56,551 nt of DNA, taken from positions 1-56,551 of the forward strand of contig NZ_MECK01000124.1 in NCBI RefSeq assembly GCF_014596465.1. The letters are read 5' to 3'. A program made the position numbers and the translations under genes. Source of the DNA: Streptomyces sp. CBMA123 (GTDB lineage: Bacteria > Actinomycetota > Actinomycetes > Streptomycetales > Streptomycetaceae). The notes under the pieces were generated by a model, which was given only the letters and a program-made list of their open reading frames with translations, did not search any database and was not told the DNA's origin. This document shows, piece after piece, positions 48,953 through 56,551 of the stretch (positions are counted from its first letter, which is position 1; every line of letters starts with the position of its first letter).

Positions 48953-49711
48953 TCACTTCGCCTGGGAGAGCAACACCGCGTCGGGGCCGGCGGGGAATCG
49001 CAACTGGCCGGTCGTGTCGTGCGCGGCTCGCCACACCGTCTCGGCGACGTCGCTCTCCCTGGTGAACAGGTCCTGCGCCGTGAAGTCGCCCATGGCCTTC
49101 TGCGCCCATGACGCGTAGGGCGCCGGGATCAGTTCGTCCAGCGGTGCCCCGTCCGCCGCGTTGGCCGCGTTGGCTGCGAAGTTCGTCGTCAGGCAGGCGC
49201 CCGGCTCGACCGTCTTCGCCTGGACGCCGAAGGGCGCGAGTTCGAGCGCGAGGGAAGCGGTGAACCCTTCGACGGCCATCTTGCTCGCCTTGTAGACGGC
49301 TGTGAGCGGCATGTGCCCCAGCACCACGCTCGAGGTCACGTTGACCACCACCCCGGAGCCGCGCTCACGGAACCGGGGCAGCACCGCTTGGGTCACCGCC
49401 ATCACGCCGAACGTGTTGGTTTCGAAGACTTCCCGTACCCGGGCCATGGGGGTGCCCTCGAACACGCCGATCGATGGGACGCCCGCGTTGTTGACCAGGA
49501 CGTCGATGGGCCCGGCTGCCTGGAAGGCCGCGGTGATGCTCTCGGGCCTGGTTACGTCGAGTTCGATGACGCGGAGCCGGTCCGACTCAGGAAGGACGTC
49601 TGGACGCGGCGTCCGCATCGTGGCGATGACGTTCCACCCCTGCGAGTGGAAGTAGCGGGCGGTCTCCCGCCCGTACCCGGATGAGGTACCAGTGATCAGA
49701 ACCGTCTTCAT
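48953..49711 (-). CDS. short-chain dehydrogenase/reductase
   Basis: 252 residues of the classical SDR family: VLITGTSSGYGRETAR at the start, NNAGVPSIG near 87, and the catalytic VNVTSSVV / YKASK (Ser, Tyr, Lys, near 135-155). AAAGGGG lies before the ATG at 49711. It follows an AraC gene in the same direction with 156 bp between; that gap holds a 14-bp motif also found before the oppositely transcribed ABM gene, so the AraC protein probably controls it. Confidence 0.9.
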   Translation of the reverse strand: MKTVLITGTSSGYGRETARYFHSQGWNVIATMRTPRPDVLPESDRLRVIELDVTRPESITAAFQAAGPIDVLVNNAGVPSIGVFEGTPMARVREVFETNTFGVMAVTQAVLPRFRERGSGVVVNVTSSVVLGHMPLTAVYKASKMAVEGFTASLALELAPFGVQAKTVEPGACLTTNFAANAANAADGAPLDELIPAPYASWAQKAMGDFTAQDLFTRESDVAETVWRAAHDTTGQLRFPAGPDAVLLSQAK

Positions 49712-49812
49712 GTTGTGCCCCTTTGCGTGTGGTGGGATCCATTCGGGCGGGCAGGCATTTTCCTGCTCCACGGGAGAATCGGTAATCCCATTGAATCGCT
49801 CTGACCTGCGGA

Positions 49813-49827
49813 GATAGTAGAACTATC
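49813..49827. promoter_or_regulatory. GATAG-N5-CTATC palindrome before the SDR gene
   Basis: A perfect inverted repeat (spacer TAGAA) in the AT-rich part of the gap, 11 bases from the 14-bp AraC-unit motif. It could be a second operator or part of the promoter. Confidence 0.4.
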
Positions 49828-49837
49828 CTCGCTGTTC

Positions 49838-49851
49838 CTTGCACGATCCTC
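49838..49851 (-). promoter_or_regulatory. AraC-unit motif, copy 1
   Basis: On the minus strand GAGGATCGTGCAAG, identical to the motif at 50818-50831 and in the same orientation relative to the gene it precedes; 127 bases before the SDR start. Confidence 0.65.
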
Positions 49852-49867
49852 CGGAAGGGGCACCAGC

Positions 49868-50773
49868 TCAGGACAGGAGACCTGCCGGCGCACGTACGGC
49901 CTGACGCAGGCGGGCGGCGTCCTGGCTGGGGGGCGCGCCGAACTGGCGGCGGTACTCCCGGCTGAACTGCGACGGGTTGTCGTAGCCGACGCGGTGGCCG
50001 ACTCCGGTGACGTCTCCGGGATGGGTGGCGAGCAGCAGCCGGGCTTCCTGGAGCCGGATCTGCTTCTGGAACTGGATGGGGCTCATCGCGGTCACCGCTT
50101 GGAAGTTGCGGTAGAAGGCGGAGACGCCCATGCCGGACTGCCGCGCCACGTCCTCGACCCGGAAGGGCTGCGCGTAGTGCTCGCGGATCCAGCGCACGGC
50201 CCGCGAGATGTGGCTGAGGCTGCTGTCGGCCAGGCCCAGCTGGCGAACCGTCGCACCCTGCTCGCCGGTGATCAGACGCCACAGGATCTCGCGCTTGACC
50301 AGCGGGGCCAGTACGGCCCGGTCGCGGGGCTCGTCGAGCAGGCGCAACAGCCGGACCACCGCGTCCAGCAGCGCGGCCGGAGCGTCACTGACGGCGATCC
50401 CCGACGGCGCGCCCCCGCTGTTCGGGGGGGCGCCTCCGGGCCCGGCCTCGAGCAGCAGCTCGGCAATGGCGGACGGTTCCAGGACGAGGCCGAACCCCAG
50501 CGCCGGCTGCTTGGGGTCGGCCCGGGTGAACTGCCCTGTGACGGGCAGATCGACGGATGCGACCAGGTACTGCCCGGGTCCGTACTCGAACACCCTCTCA
50601 CCCAGGGCGAGGCGTTTGGCGCCCTGCGCGATGACCGCCAGGAGCGTGCCGGACATCGAAGGCGCCGGCGGATCAGGGCGGTCGACCTTCGAGATGAGGA
50701 CGCCGTCGACGGCGGTGGTCCAGTCGGGCCGCGCATGGCGGGCCAGCAGGGTGCGGAGTTCTTCGAGGTACAT
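49868..50773 (-). CDS. AraC-family regulator
   Basis: 301 residues. The N-terminal AraC_N domain (about 20-185; VISKVDRPDPPAPSMSGTL, a cupin-like sensor) is followed by two HTHs (about 200-290): FRVEDVARQSGMGVSAFYRN and GHRVGYDNPSQFSREYRRQFG. It lies between the SDR gene downstream and the divergent ABM-hydrolase operon, both carrying the same 14-bp motif, so it likely activates both in response to a small ligand. The ATG at 50773 has only a weak binding site. Confidence 0.92.
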   Translation of the reverse strand: MYLEELRTLLARHARPDWTTAVDGVLISKVDRPDPPAPSMSGTLLAVIAQGAKRLALGERVFEYGPGQYLVASVDLPVTGQFTRADPKQPALGFGLVLEPSAIAELLLEAGPGGAPPNSGGAPSGIAVSDAPAALLDAVVRLLRLLDEPRDRAVLAPLVKREILWRLITGEQGATVRQLGLADSSLSHISRAVRWIREHYAQPFRVEDVARQSGMGVSAFYRNFQAVTAMSPIQFQKQIRLQEARLLLATHPGDVTGVGHRVGYDNPSQFSREYRRQFGAPPSQDAARLRQAVRAPAGLLS

Positions 50774-50817
50774 GCGTCCATTGCAGCACCATTCCGCGCC
50801 GCGGTTCCCAAAGTCGC

Positions 50818-50831
50818 GAGGATCGTGCAAG
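50818..50831 (+). promoter_or_regulatory. AraC-unit motif, copy 2
   Basis: GAGGATCGTGCAAG, identical to copy 1, 92 bases before the ABM gene start and in the divergent gap upstream of the AraC gene itself. Confidence 0.65.
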
Positions 50832-50922
50832 TGCAAAAGAGTATCGGTCTAACGTTTCCGCAGTTCAACCCACTTGAATGGAATCACCGCACTCCATCGC
50901 TGAAGAGGAAGAGAAGGAATCC

Positions 50923-51240
50923 ATGACTGCCGACTACGGCTTCGGCGCCACCCTGACCGCCAGGCCCGGTATGGGCGACCAGCTCGTCGACCTGCTGCTG
51001 ACCGGACTGAACGAGGGCAGCCCCGGCGCGAGCGAATACTGCCTCGTCTACCTCGTCTCCCGCTCCGCGTCCGACCCCGACGTCGTCCACGTCGCCGAAG
51101 GCTGGACCAGCGAGGACGACCACCACCGCGTCTTCGCCGGCAAGACCGCCCAGGCCATCGTGGCGCAGATCGACCCGCTGCTCGCCAAGGACTCCGAGTA
51201 CACCGACCTTGTTCCGATCGGCGGCAAATCGGCCCTCTGA
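50923..51240 (+). CDS. antibiotic biosynthesis monooxygenase (ABM) domain protein
   Basis: 105 residues, a single ABM ferredoxin-like domain: GFGATLTARPGMGDQLVDLLL, YLVSRSASDPDVVHVAEGW and FAGKTAQAIVAQIDPLL. Such proteins are cofactor-free quinol or anthrone monooxygenases or heme/ligand-binding relatives. AGGA precedes the ATG. It is first in an operon with an HSL-type hydrolase and carries the AraC-unit motif upstream. Confidence 0.88.
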   Translation: MTADYGFGATLTARPGMGDQLVDLLLTGLNEGSPGASEYCLVYLVSRSASDPDVVHVAEGWTSEDDHHRVFAGKTAQAIVAQIDPLLAKDSEYTDLVPIGGKSAL

Positions 51241-51350
51241 CCCGCCGGACCGCCGGCACCCCACCCCCGGCCTCTGCCGCCTCGGTGCCCACCGAGGCGG
51301 CCCCCGTCCTCGCCCGACCGTCCCGCCACCACCCACGAGAGGCAACGACC

Positions 51351-52319
51351 ATGACCACAGCACGCCCCTCCCTCGACCCCGAACTGCGTGAACTCCTGGC
51401 CGACATGCCGCTGATGTCCGAGCTCAGCCCGGAAGTGCTGGCGCAGGTACGCCCCTTCGCCTCGATGCCCGTCGAACCCCTCCTCGAAGGTCGCGCTATC
51501 GACCGGCGCGAGGTCACCGTTGCGAGTCCGGACGGCACCCCGATCCCCTTGTCCGTCTTCAGCCCCGCGAACAGCGATCGCACCGCTGCCGCACCCTGCG
51601 TCTACTGGATGCACGGCGGCGGGATGGTCATGGGCGACCGCTTCTCACAGATCGACATCCCGCTGGAGTGGCTCGACGAGTTCGGCGCCGTCGTGGTCTC
51701 CGTCGACTACCGGCTCGCGCCCGAGTCCACCGGCACCATCCCGGTCGACGACTGCTACCAGGGACTGCTCTGGATCGCCGACCACGCCGCCGAACTGGGC
51801 ATCGACCCCGCCCGGATCATCGTCGCAGGCGCTAGCGCGGGCGGCGGCCTCGCCGCCGGCGTCACCCTGCTGGCCCGCGACCTCGGCACCCCGACGATCG
51901 CCGCCCAAGTCCTGATCGGCCCCATGCTCGACCACCGCAACACCACCACCTCCAGCCTCCAGTACTCGAACGGGCCCGGCGTCTGGACCCGCGAGATGAA
52001 CGGATTCGGATGGCGCTGCCTCCTCGGCGACCTCACCGACGACGAGGTACCCGCATACGTCTCACCCGCCCTGGCCGGCGACCTCGCGGGCCTGCCGACC
52101 ACCTACATCGACACCGGCTCCGCCGAAGTCTTCCGCGACGAGGACACCGCCTACGCCACCCGCATCTGGGCGGCCGGCGGCCAGGCCGAACTCCACGTCT
52201 GGGCAGGCGGCTTCCACGGATTCGACGCCCTGTACCCGCAGGCACACATCTCGGCCACAGCCCACCGAACCCGCACCGACTGGCTCGCCCGGCTCCTGCC
52301 CACGAACCCCGCCGCATAG
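51351..52319 (+). CDS. HSL-family alpha/beta hydrolase (esterase)
   Basis: 322 residues with the hormone-sensitive-lipase motifs: HGGGMVMGD (oxyanion, about 95), GASAGGGLAAG (nucleophile Ser about 164), the Asp in YIDTGSAEVFRDED and the His in GGFHGFDAL. It probably hydrolyses a short-chain or aromatic ester, perhaps the product of the ABM enzyme. GAGAGG precedes the ATG; it lies 110 bp after the ABM gene, with no terminator. Confidence 0.92.
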   Translation: MTTARPSLDPELRELLADMPLMSELSPEVLAQVRPFASMPVEPLLEGRAIDRREVTVASPDGTPIPLSVFSPANSDRTAAAPCVYWMHGGGMVMGDRFSQIDIPLEWLDEFGAVVVSVDYRLAPESTGTIPVDDCYQGLLWIADHAAELGIDPARIIVAGASAGGGLAAGVTLLARDLGTPTIAAQVLIGPMLDHRNTTTSSLQYSNGPGVWTREMNGFGWRCLLGDLTDDEVPAYVSPALAGDLAGLPTTYIDTGSAEVFRDEDTAYATRIWAAGGQAELHVWAGGFHGFDALYPQAHISATAHRTRTDWLARLLPTNPAA

Positions 52320-52366
52320 GTGAAGTCGACGAGTTTCGGTCGTACGCTTCAGCCTTGGCCAAGACC

Positions 52367-52624
52367 TCAGCGCCTGCTGTCTCCGGGCGCGAGCAGGCTG
52401 GTGACCTCGGCGATCGCCTCCGCCGAGGGGTGGAAGTAGCGCCGCACGTTCTCCGGCTTCTTGTGCCGGGACTTCGCCATCAGCATGGGCAGGCTGGCCC
52501 CGGCCTCGCCGAGGTGGGTGAGACCAGAATGGCGGTATTCGTGCAGGTCCCAGCCTGTGCCCGGCACCCCGCCGACTGCGGTGTGGGCGTCGAGCAGGGC
52601 GCGGGCCTGACCGCACGACAGCCG
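52367..52624 (-). pseudogene. tyrosine recombinase (integrase) C-terminal fragment
   Basis: About 85 codons match the C-terminal catalytic part of streptomycete tyrosine recombinases: [20 protein letters not shown] (His-x-x-Arg box) and [17 protein letters not shown] (second His and the nucleophile Tyr). The end is intact with a stop, but the first 250 or so residues, including the first Arg, are absent. It marks the site of a lost or decayed integrating element. Confidence 0.75.
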
Positions 52625-52630
52625 GACCGG

Positions 52631-52858
52631 ATGTCACGGTCGCCGAGGACCAGCTCCGGCAGGGTCGGGGAGGCGACGCGTTTCGCGCTGCCGCTCGAAT
52701 GGTTCGACGGCGCGGTGCTGTTCTGGGGGCGTCCCGGTGGTGTCGAAGGCCGACTGATCGGCGGGGTGATCAATCGCGTCGTGCTGAACCAGCACTCCCA
52801 CGACGGGCTCGTCGGCAGCGCGCCGATCGGCTCGGTACCGGTCAGCAACCTGGAGTAG
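52631..52858 (+). other. unrecognised open frame in a decayed region
   Basis: A 75-codon frame with strong GC3 (FALPLEWFDGAVLFWGRP, LNQHSHDGLVGSAPIG) overlaps the recombinase remnant region on the other strand. On the minus strand other frames in 52700-52990 also look partly coding. I cannot assign any of them; remnants of an element are likely. Confidence 0.3.
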
Positions 52859-52994
52859 AGCTTCTCGAGTTCCGCCTGGCGCGCCACGGACGCCGACTGC
52901 CAGGCCCCGCCGAAGCCGGGGACGGCCATGTCGGCATGGAACCCGACCAGACCCGTCACGGGCGGGTCGTGGTGGGCCGCCACGGCAGTCCCGT

Positions 52995-55829
52995 CTACTC
53001 ATGGCCGGTGAGGGTGGGGACGGCGCCGCACTCGACGTGGTCGATGTGGACGCCGGGGAGGCCGCGGGACCAGGCGGCGGCGATGGGGGTGAGCTGGGGG
53101 CGGGGGAGCGGGGTGGGGCCGAGGCCGATCGGGAAGTGGGTGCGGCCGTCGCGGGTGCGGTAGGGGCGGGGCCAGGCGTGGAGGTGGGTGGCGCCGGCTT
53201 CTTCGAGCGCGGTGAGCAGGGTGCGTAGGCGGCCGCGGACAGGGCCGGCGGATTCCTGGTCGGCGGTGACGACGGCCCAGGCGGCGTGTCGGCGGTGCAG
53301 CGGGGGAGGGGTGAGCAGGGCGGGCCACGGGTCGGGGCTCGCGGTGGTGAGCTCCCAGGCCCGGTAGAGCTCCTCGGTGAGCAGGTCGCGGGTGTCCGGG
53401 CCGACCTGGGTGGTGCAGCTGCGGACGGGGGCGGAGGGGGTGAGGACGGTCAGTGGGGCGGGTCGCTGATCGGTGAACTCGGCGGTGAGGGTGACGGGTT
53501 GGCGCCAGTCCCAGGAGGCCCAGGTCTCGGTGAAGCGCTGGAACAGGTCGTCCTCGGAGGTGTCGGAGGTATCGGAGGCGTCGGAGGCGTCGAGGACGGT
53601 CCGGGCGGCGAGCACCGACCAGGCCAGCGAGGGCAGTTGGCCGAACGGGGCACCGTCCAGGCCACGCGCCCGCGCCCAGGACTTGACCTGCCGGGCCAGC
53701 TGAATGAAGCGGCCGTGTCGCTCGCCGAGCGCCGCCAGGATCGCCTCGGCGTCCGTGACGGCGCTCAGTGCGACGGCCGCCGCCTCGCCCAACTCGGCGC
53801 GCCGGGGCACCGCTTGGGCGGGGTCGAGGATGCCGGTGAACACCACGGCCAGGTCGACGGTCAGCTCGTCCGCCTCCAGTCGAAGCCCCGGCACCCGGGC
53901 GCCGCGCACCTCGCGCAGCCGCCGGGCCTGCGGCAGGGCGGCCGCCACCCGGGCCAGCACCTCGGGCAGGTCGGCCGGTCCGGGCAGGGCCGCCACCAAG
54001 TCCAGGTCGCCGCCGTCCAGTTGGCAGCCGAGCCGGCGCGAGCCGACGGTGTGCACGACGCCCTCCGGCAGCGCCGAGGCGATCCGCCGGGCCAACTCGA
54101 CCGCGCCGGCCGTGCGTTCGGCCGACTCGACGTGCAGTGACACCTCCGGCTCCTCCGGCAGCACGCGCACCTCGCCCGTCCCCAGCGTGACCACCGCGCG
54201 CGGGCGCATCGGCTCGTCGCCCCGCCGGGAGAGCACCACCAGCTCGCCCACCAGGGCCTCCATACCGCTCAGCCGGGCGGCGCAGTCGGCGGCCACCCGT
54301 TGGGGGTCGTCGCTGCGACCGAGGCTCAGGTGCGGGGTGTAGCCCTCGGCGTGGCCCCGGCACCGGGGGAAGCGGCGCTCCAGGGCGTGCCGCAGCGCGG
54401 CCCAGGGTTCGGGCGCGGCGGCGGCCGGGTCCAGCCAGACGGTGGCGTCCTCGCGATGGCCGAAGGTGTGCACGCCCTCCAGTCGGGCGGTGAACGGGGC
54501 GGCCTCGGCGGCGGCCGCGCCGAGCAGCGGCAGGGCGCGGTCGAAGTCGGATTCCGGTACGAAGCCGAACAGCAGGTTGACGTGCGGGGGCCAGCGGCGC
54601 AGCTGGGGGTCGTACGCGGCGCGCAGCCGCTGGATCGGCGGCCACAGCTCCTCGGGCGGCAGCCAGGCGACGGCGGTGCGGGCGGTGGGGGCGGCGTCGA
54701 GGGTCTGCGGGGCGCCGCCGCCGAGGGCGAGGTCGACGGCCACGCCGTAGTGGTCGGAGGGGTGGAGGCCGTCGGCGGTCGGCCGCTCGCCGAGCAGGGT
54801 GGCCGTGGTGGCGCGGGCCCGGTCGGAGCGGTGCAGGACGCGGTCGATCCGGCCGGGCCGGCCGGTGAGCGAGGAGAGGGCGGCGAGCGGGTTGACGGTC
54901 GGGTCGAAGGTGGGGGTGGAGTCGGCCGGGCCGTGCACCTCGCTCCAGGCGTCGTGCAGTCCGAGGGCGGCGGCGGGGCCGGCCGGGCCGGTGCGGGCGT
55001 CGTTGAAGTCGCCGAGCAGCAGCAGTTCGCCCTCGACGCCGGCCAGGCCCTCGGCGAGTCGGGCGAGTTCGGCCTGTCGGCGGGCGGGCCCGTCCGTCGA
55101 GTGGTCGCTGCTCAGGTGGACGGCGGCGACGGTGAGCGGCGTGTCGTCGGCGGTCCGGACGGTGACGGCGGTGACAGCCTTGTGCGGGCCCAGCACGTGC
55201 CGGCCGGCCTCCAGCACGGGGAGGCGGCTGAGCAGCAGCAGCCCGTACTCGGGCACGTCGCGGCCGCCCGGGTCGGCGCCGAGGGCGTAGCGGTCGCGGA
55301 CCCAGGGCTCGGCCAGCAGCTGGACGACCAGGGCCGGCTCGACCTCCTGGAGCGCGATGACGTCGGCGTCGGCGGCGGCCAGTGCGGCGAGCAGCAGCGG
55401 TCGGCGGCGGTCGGTGTCGATCCGGTCGGCGTCGTAGCGGTCCCACAGGGTGTTCCAGGTGACCACACGCAGGGTGTCCCCGGTCGGGGTGCCGCCCCCG
55501 GCCTGCCGGGGTTGCCAGCCGCCGTCCGGCCGCCAGGCGTACGGGGTGGTGGCGGTGAAGAACGGTGCGGGCAGTCGGCGCGGTTCGGCGCGGTGTCCGG
55601 CCGTGGTGGTGTCCAGGAGGTCCACGCCGGTGCTGCGGTCCCACACCACCACGCCGTCGGCCTCGACCCAGTGCACCCGGTGCCAGGGGATCTCGCCGGA
55701 GGCGATGAAGGCCTCCAGCGGGACGCGCTTGGTGCGGTCGTCGCGCTGGCGCACACCCAGGGTGAAGCGGGCCGGGTCGAAGCGGGCGTCCCAGCGGATG
55801 CGCTGGCAGACCTGTTCGATGGGGCGCAT
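52995..55829 (-). CDS. multidomain RNA-repair protein (MJ1316, EEP, 2H phosphoesterase, nucleotidyltransferase/PAP)
   Basis: 944 residues. Domains in order: an MJ1316/DUF504 RNA-end recognition domain (1-75; [25 protein letters not shown]); an endonuclease/exonuclease/phosphatase domain (115-370) with all catalytic motifs (TWNTLWD, LQEVE, LGDFND, PSDHYGV); a 2H (LigT/CPDase-like) domain (385-555) with His416 and His500 in PHVNLLFGF and PHLSLGRS; a nucleotidyltransferase (565-665) with [17 protein letters not shown] and Asp659; a PAP-type helical core (690-745) with [11 protein letters not shown]; and an unassigned C-terminus (840-944). The four activities (end recognition, phosphodiester cleavage, cyclic phosphate opening, nucleotide addition) fit processing of broken RNA ends. 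Its ATG overlaps the upstream gene's stop (TGATG). Repeat DASDTSDTS near 750. Confidence 0.85.
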   Translation of the reverse strand: MRPIEQVCQRIRWDARFDPARFTLGVRQRDDRTKRVPLEAFIASGEIPWHRVHWVEADGVVVWDRSTGVDLLDTTTAGHRAEPRRLPAPFFTATTPYAWRPDGGWQPRQAGGGTPTGDTLRVVTWNTLWDRYDADRIDTDRRRPLLLAALAAADADVIALQEVEPALVVQLLAEPWVRDRYALGADPGGRDVPEYGLLLLSRLPVLEAGRHVLGPHKAVTAVTVRTADDTPLTVAAVHLSSDHSTDGPARRQAELARLAEGLAGVEGELLLLGDFNDARTGPAGPAAALGLHDAWSEVHGPADSTPTFDPTVNPLAALSSLTGRPGRIDRVLHRSDRARATTATLLGERPTADGLHPSDHYGVAVDLALGGGAPQTLDAAPTARTAVAWLPPEELWPPIQRLRAAYDPQLRRWPPHVNLLFGFVPESDFDRALPLLGAAAAEAAPFTARLEGVHTFGHREDATVWLDPAAAAPEPWAALRHALERRFPRCRGHAEGYTPHLSLGRSDDPQRVAADCAARLSGMEALVGELVVLSRRGDEPMRPRAVVTLGTGEVRVLPEEPEVSLHVESAERTAGAVELARRIASALPEGVVHTVGSRRLGCQLDGGDLDLVAALPGPADLPEVLARVAAALPQARRLREVRGARVPGLRLEADELTVDLAVVFTGILDPAQAVPRRAELGEAAAVALSAVTDAEAILAALGERHGRFIQLARQVKSWARARGLDGAPFGQLPSLAWSVLAARTVLDASDASDTSDTSEDDLFQRFTETWASWDWRQPVTLTAEFTDQRPAPLTVLTPSAPVRSCTTQVGPDTRDLLTEELYRAWELTTASPDPWPALLTPPPLHRRHAAWAVVTADQESAGPVRGRLRTLLTALEEAGATHLHAWPRPYRTRDGRTHFPIGLGPTPLPRPQLTPIAAAWSRGLPGVHIDHVECGAVPTLTGHE
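53554..53589. repeat. four 9-bp units (TCGGAGGTG family) in the RNA-repair gene
   Basis: Four tandem copies encode the Asp-Ser/Asp-Thr linker near residue 750, between the PAP-like core and the C-terminal part. Confidence 0.9.
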
Positions 55830-56551
55830 CAGTCCTCCTCTGAGTCGAGCGTGCCGGCCGTGTCCGCCACGGTGCCACCCGGGCCGACGTACCAGGTGCG
55901 GTGCGCCTGGCCGGGGTAGGGCGGGCTGTAGCGCTGTAGTTGGGCGGTGAGCACCTCGGGCGGTACCGGGTGCGGGCGGACGGCGTTGCGGCGCAGCAGC
56001 TCCGGCTCGCCGACCAGCAGCACCACCTGGGTGAGCAGGGCGTCGCGGCGCCGGGCGATGCCGTGGACGTGGGAGCGCTGCTCGCGGTTGAGCGAGGTGG
56101 CGTCCCAGACGACGGTGGCGGCCGGGTCGGCCAGGGCGGTGTCCAGCCGGGCGAGGCCGGTGCGCAGCACCTCGGGGTTGTGGCGCTGGTCGGCGCGGGA
56201 GCCCCGGGCGGCGCGCAGGTCGTCCAGGCTGATCCGGGCGGTGACGCCGGGCAGGGTGGCGGCGAAGGTGCTCTTGCCGCTGCCGGACGGGCCGCTCAGG
56301 TGGACCAGCCGGGGGAAGCGGGCGTCCCGCCAGCGCCAGGTGGCGGCGACGGCCTCCTCGACGGTGGTGATCCGGCCGAGCGCGTACGCCTCGCGGGCCT
56401 GGGCCCAGCAGCGGTCGGCGGCGAGGCGGTCGACGTCGGCGAGGGCCTCGCGCAGGCCGGTGCGCAGCCAGGCCAGCGGGTCGGCTTCGAGCAGTCCGGC
56501 GTCCTCGGCGTGCAGGGCGGACCAGGCGACCTGCTCGCGCTCGGCCCGCCC
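55829..56551 (-). CDS. P-loop polynucleotide kinase domain protein, N-terminus outside window
   Basis: 241 codons visible; the gene continues beyond the right edge. A Walker A motif [12 protein letters not shown] (about visible residue 83) is followed by [39 protein letters not shown] and [15 protein letters not shown], the pattern of T4-Pnkp-like 5'-OH polynucleotide kinases (AAA_33 type). In related proteins an RNA ligase domain precedes the kinase; here that part would be off the edge. The gene ends in TGATG, overlapping the start of the 944-residue repair protein, so the two are translationally coupled and probably act together. Confidence 0.85.
   Translation of the reverse strand, partial: GRAEREQVAWSALHAEDAGLLEADPLAWLRTGLREALADVDRLAADRCWAQAREAYALGRITTVEEAVAATWRWRDARFPRLVHLSGPSGSGKSTFAATLPGVTARISLDDLRAARGSRADQRHNPEVLRTGLARLDTALADPAATVVWDATSLNREQRSHVHGIARRRDALLTQVVLLVGEPELLRRNAVRPHPVPPEVLTAQLQRYSPPYPGQAHRTWYVGPGGTVADTAGTLDSEED

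Noticed and set aside
54300..55919. 539-codon plus-strand frame opposite the RNA-repair gene
   Set aside because: Antisense shadow; Gly/Val/Ala/Arg low complexity, while the minus strand has five consecutive recognisable domains.
1..56551. tRNA or rRNA genes
   Set aside because: No T-arm-like GGTTCGAATCC pattern in a cloverleaf context and no rRNA-like block was found by eye; a tRNAscan-SE run would settle it.

Overview
The window is very GC-rich, third codon positions are almost all G or C, GTG and TTG starts are common, and regulator genes are dense. It also carries a gamma-butyrolactone-receptor homologue, a lipoprotein, a DedA protein, an MmpL-type exporter and Tn3 debris. Together these point to a Streptomycetaceae chromosome (Streptomyces or Kitasatospora type), in an accessory region rather than the conserved core. 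No rRNA, tRNA or CRISPR array was seen.

Layout. 1-3.4 kb: alpha/beta hydrolase (cut by the edge), then a desaturase-glycosyltransferase pair with overlapping genes. 3.7-6.4 kb: two secreted proteins, one a three-module lectin, separated by a strong bidirectional terminator. 6.7-9.1 kb: NAD(P)H oxidoreductase divergent from an XRE/MmyB-like regulator, then a VOC protein. 9.2-11 kb: degenerate rhomboid and DedA proteins. 10.9-13.1 kb: a graveyard of gene fragments (type II thioesterase, MFS exporter, polyketide acyltransferase piece, hydrolase piece) that looks like the wreck of a biosynthetic cluster. 13.2-14.8 kb: SDR plus TetR with three matching operators. 15.3-19.8 kb: MmpL exporter, a small ORF, and an OmpR/histidine kinase pair. 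20-23.3 kb: SnoaL-like protein, an SDR-M24 operon and a divergent MarR. 23.5-28.7 kb: lipoprotein hydrolase, truncated amidohydrolase, pirin, AhpD-like protein, serine hydrolase. 28.8-32.5 kb: acetoacetate decarboxylase-like enzyme, hydroxyacyl-CoA dehydrogenase, TetR, metallo-beta-lactamase-fold enzyme. 32.8-35.7 kb: LRR protein, a short threonyl-tRNA synthetase behind a threonine leader-peptide attenuator, and a secreted crystallin/I36-like protein. 35.7-39 kb: VOC/MarR, NlpC/P60, RidA, SRPBCC/ArsR. 39.1-43.8 kb: gamma-butyrolactone receptor homologue, divergent NAD-dependent DNA ligase, leader ORF plus HemK/PrmC-like methyltransferase, PPOX protein. 44-48.2 kb: unknown protein, PLP decarboxylase, and an ArsR-like/MFS operon. 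48.3-52.9 kb: Tn3 and tyrosine-recombinase scars around an AraC regulon (SDR; ABM monooxygenase; HSL-type hydrolase). 53-56.5 kb: a coupled RNA-repair pair, a 944-residue multidomain enzyme and a P-loop polynucleotide-kinase protein.

Much of the window is built from small modules of one regulator plus one or two redox, hydrolytic or transport enzymes, usually divergent, with a palindrome in the shared intergenic gap. Several of these operators can be read directly: CGGAT-N5-ATCCG for TetR/SDR, a 29-bp palindrome for MarR/SDR, CAACC-N4-GGTTG for ArsR/SRPBCC, TTGCGCA-N8-TGCGCAA for ArsR/MFS, and a 14-bp direct motif for the AraC unit. The most interesting items are the RNA-repair pair at the right edge, the threonine attenuator in front of an editing-less ThrRS, the ATT-start leader ORF before the methyltransferase, the gamma-butyrolactone receptor with a nearby ARE-like palindrome, and the unusual number of short tandem repeats (5, 6, 9, 10, 12 and 101 bp units) in and between genes.
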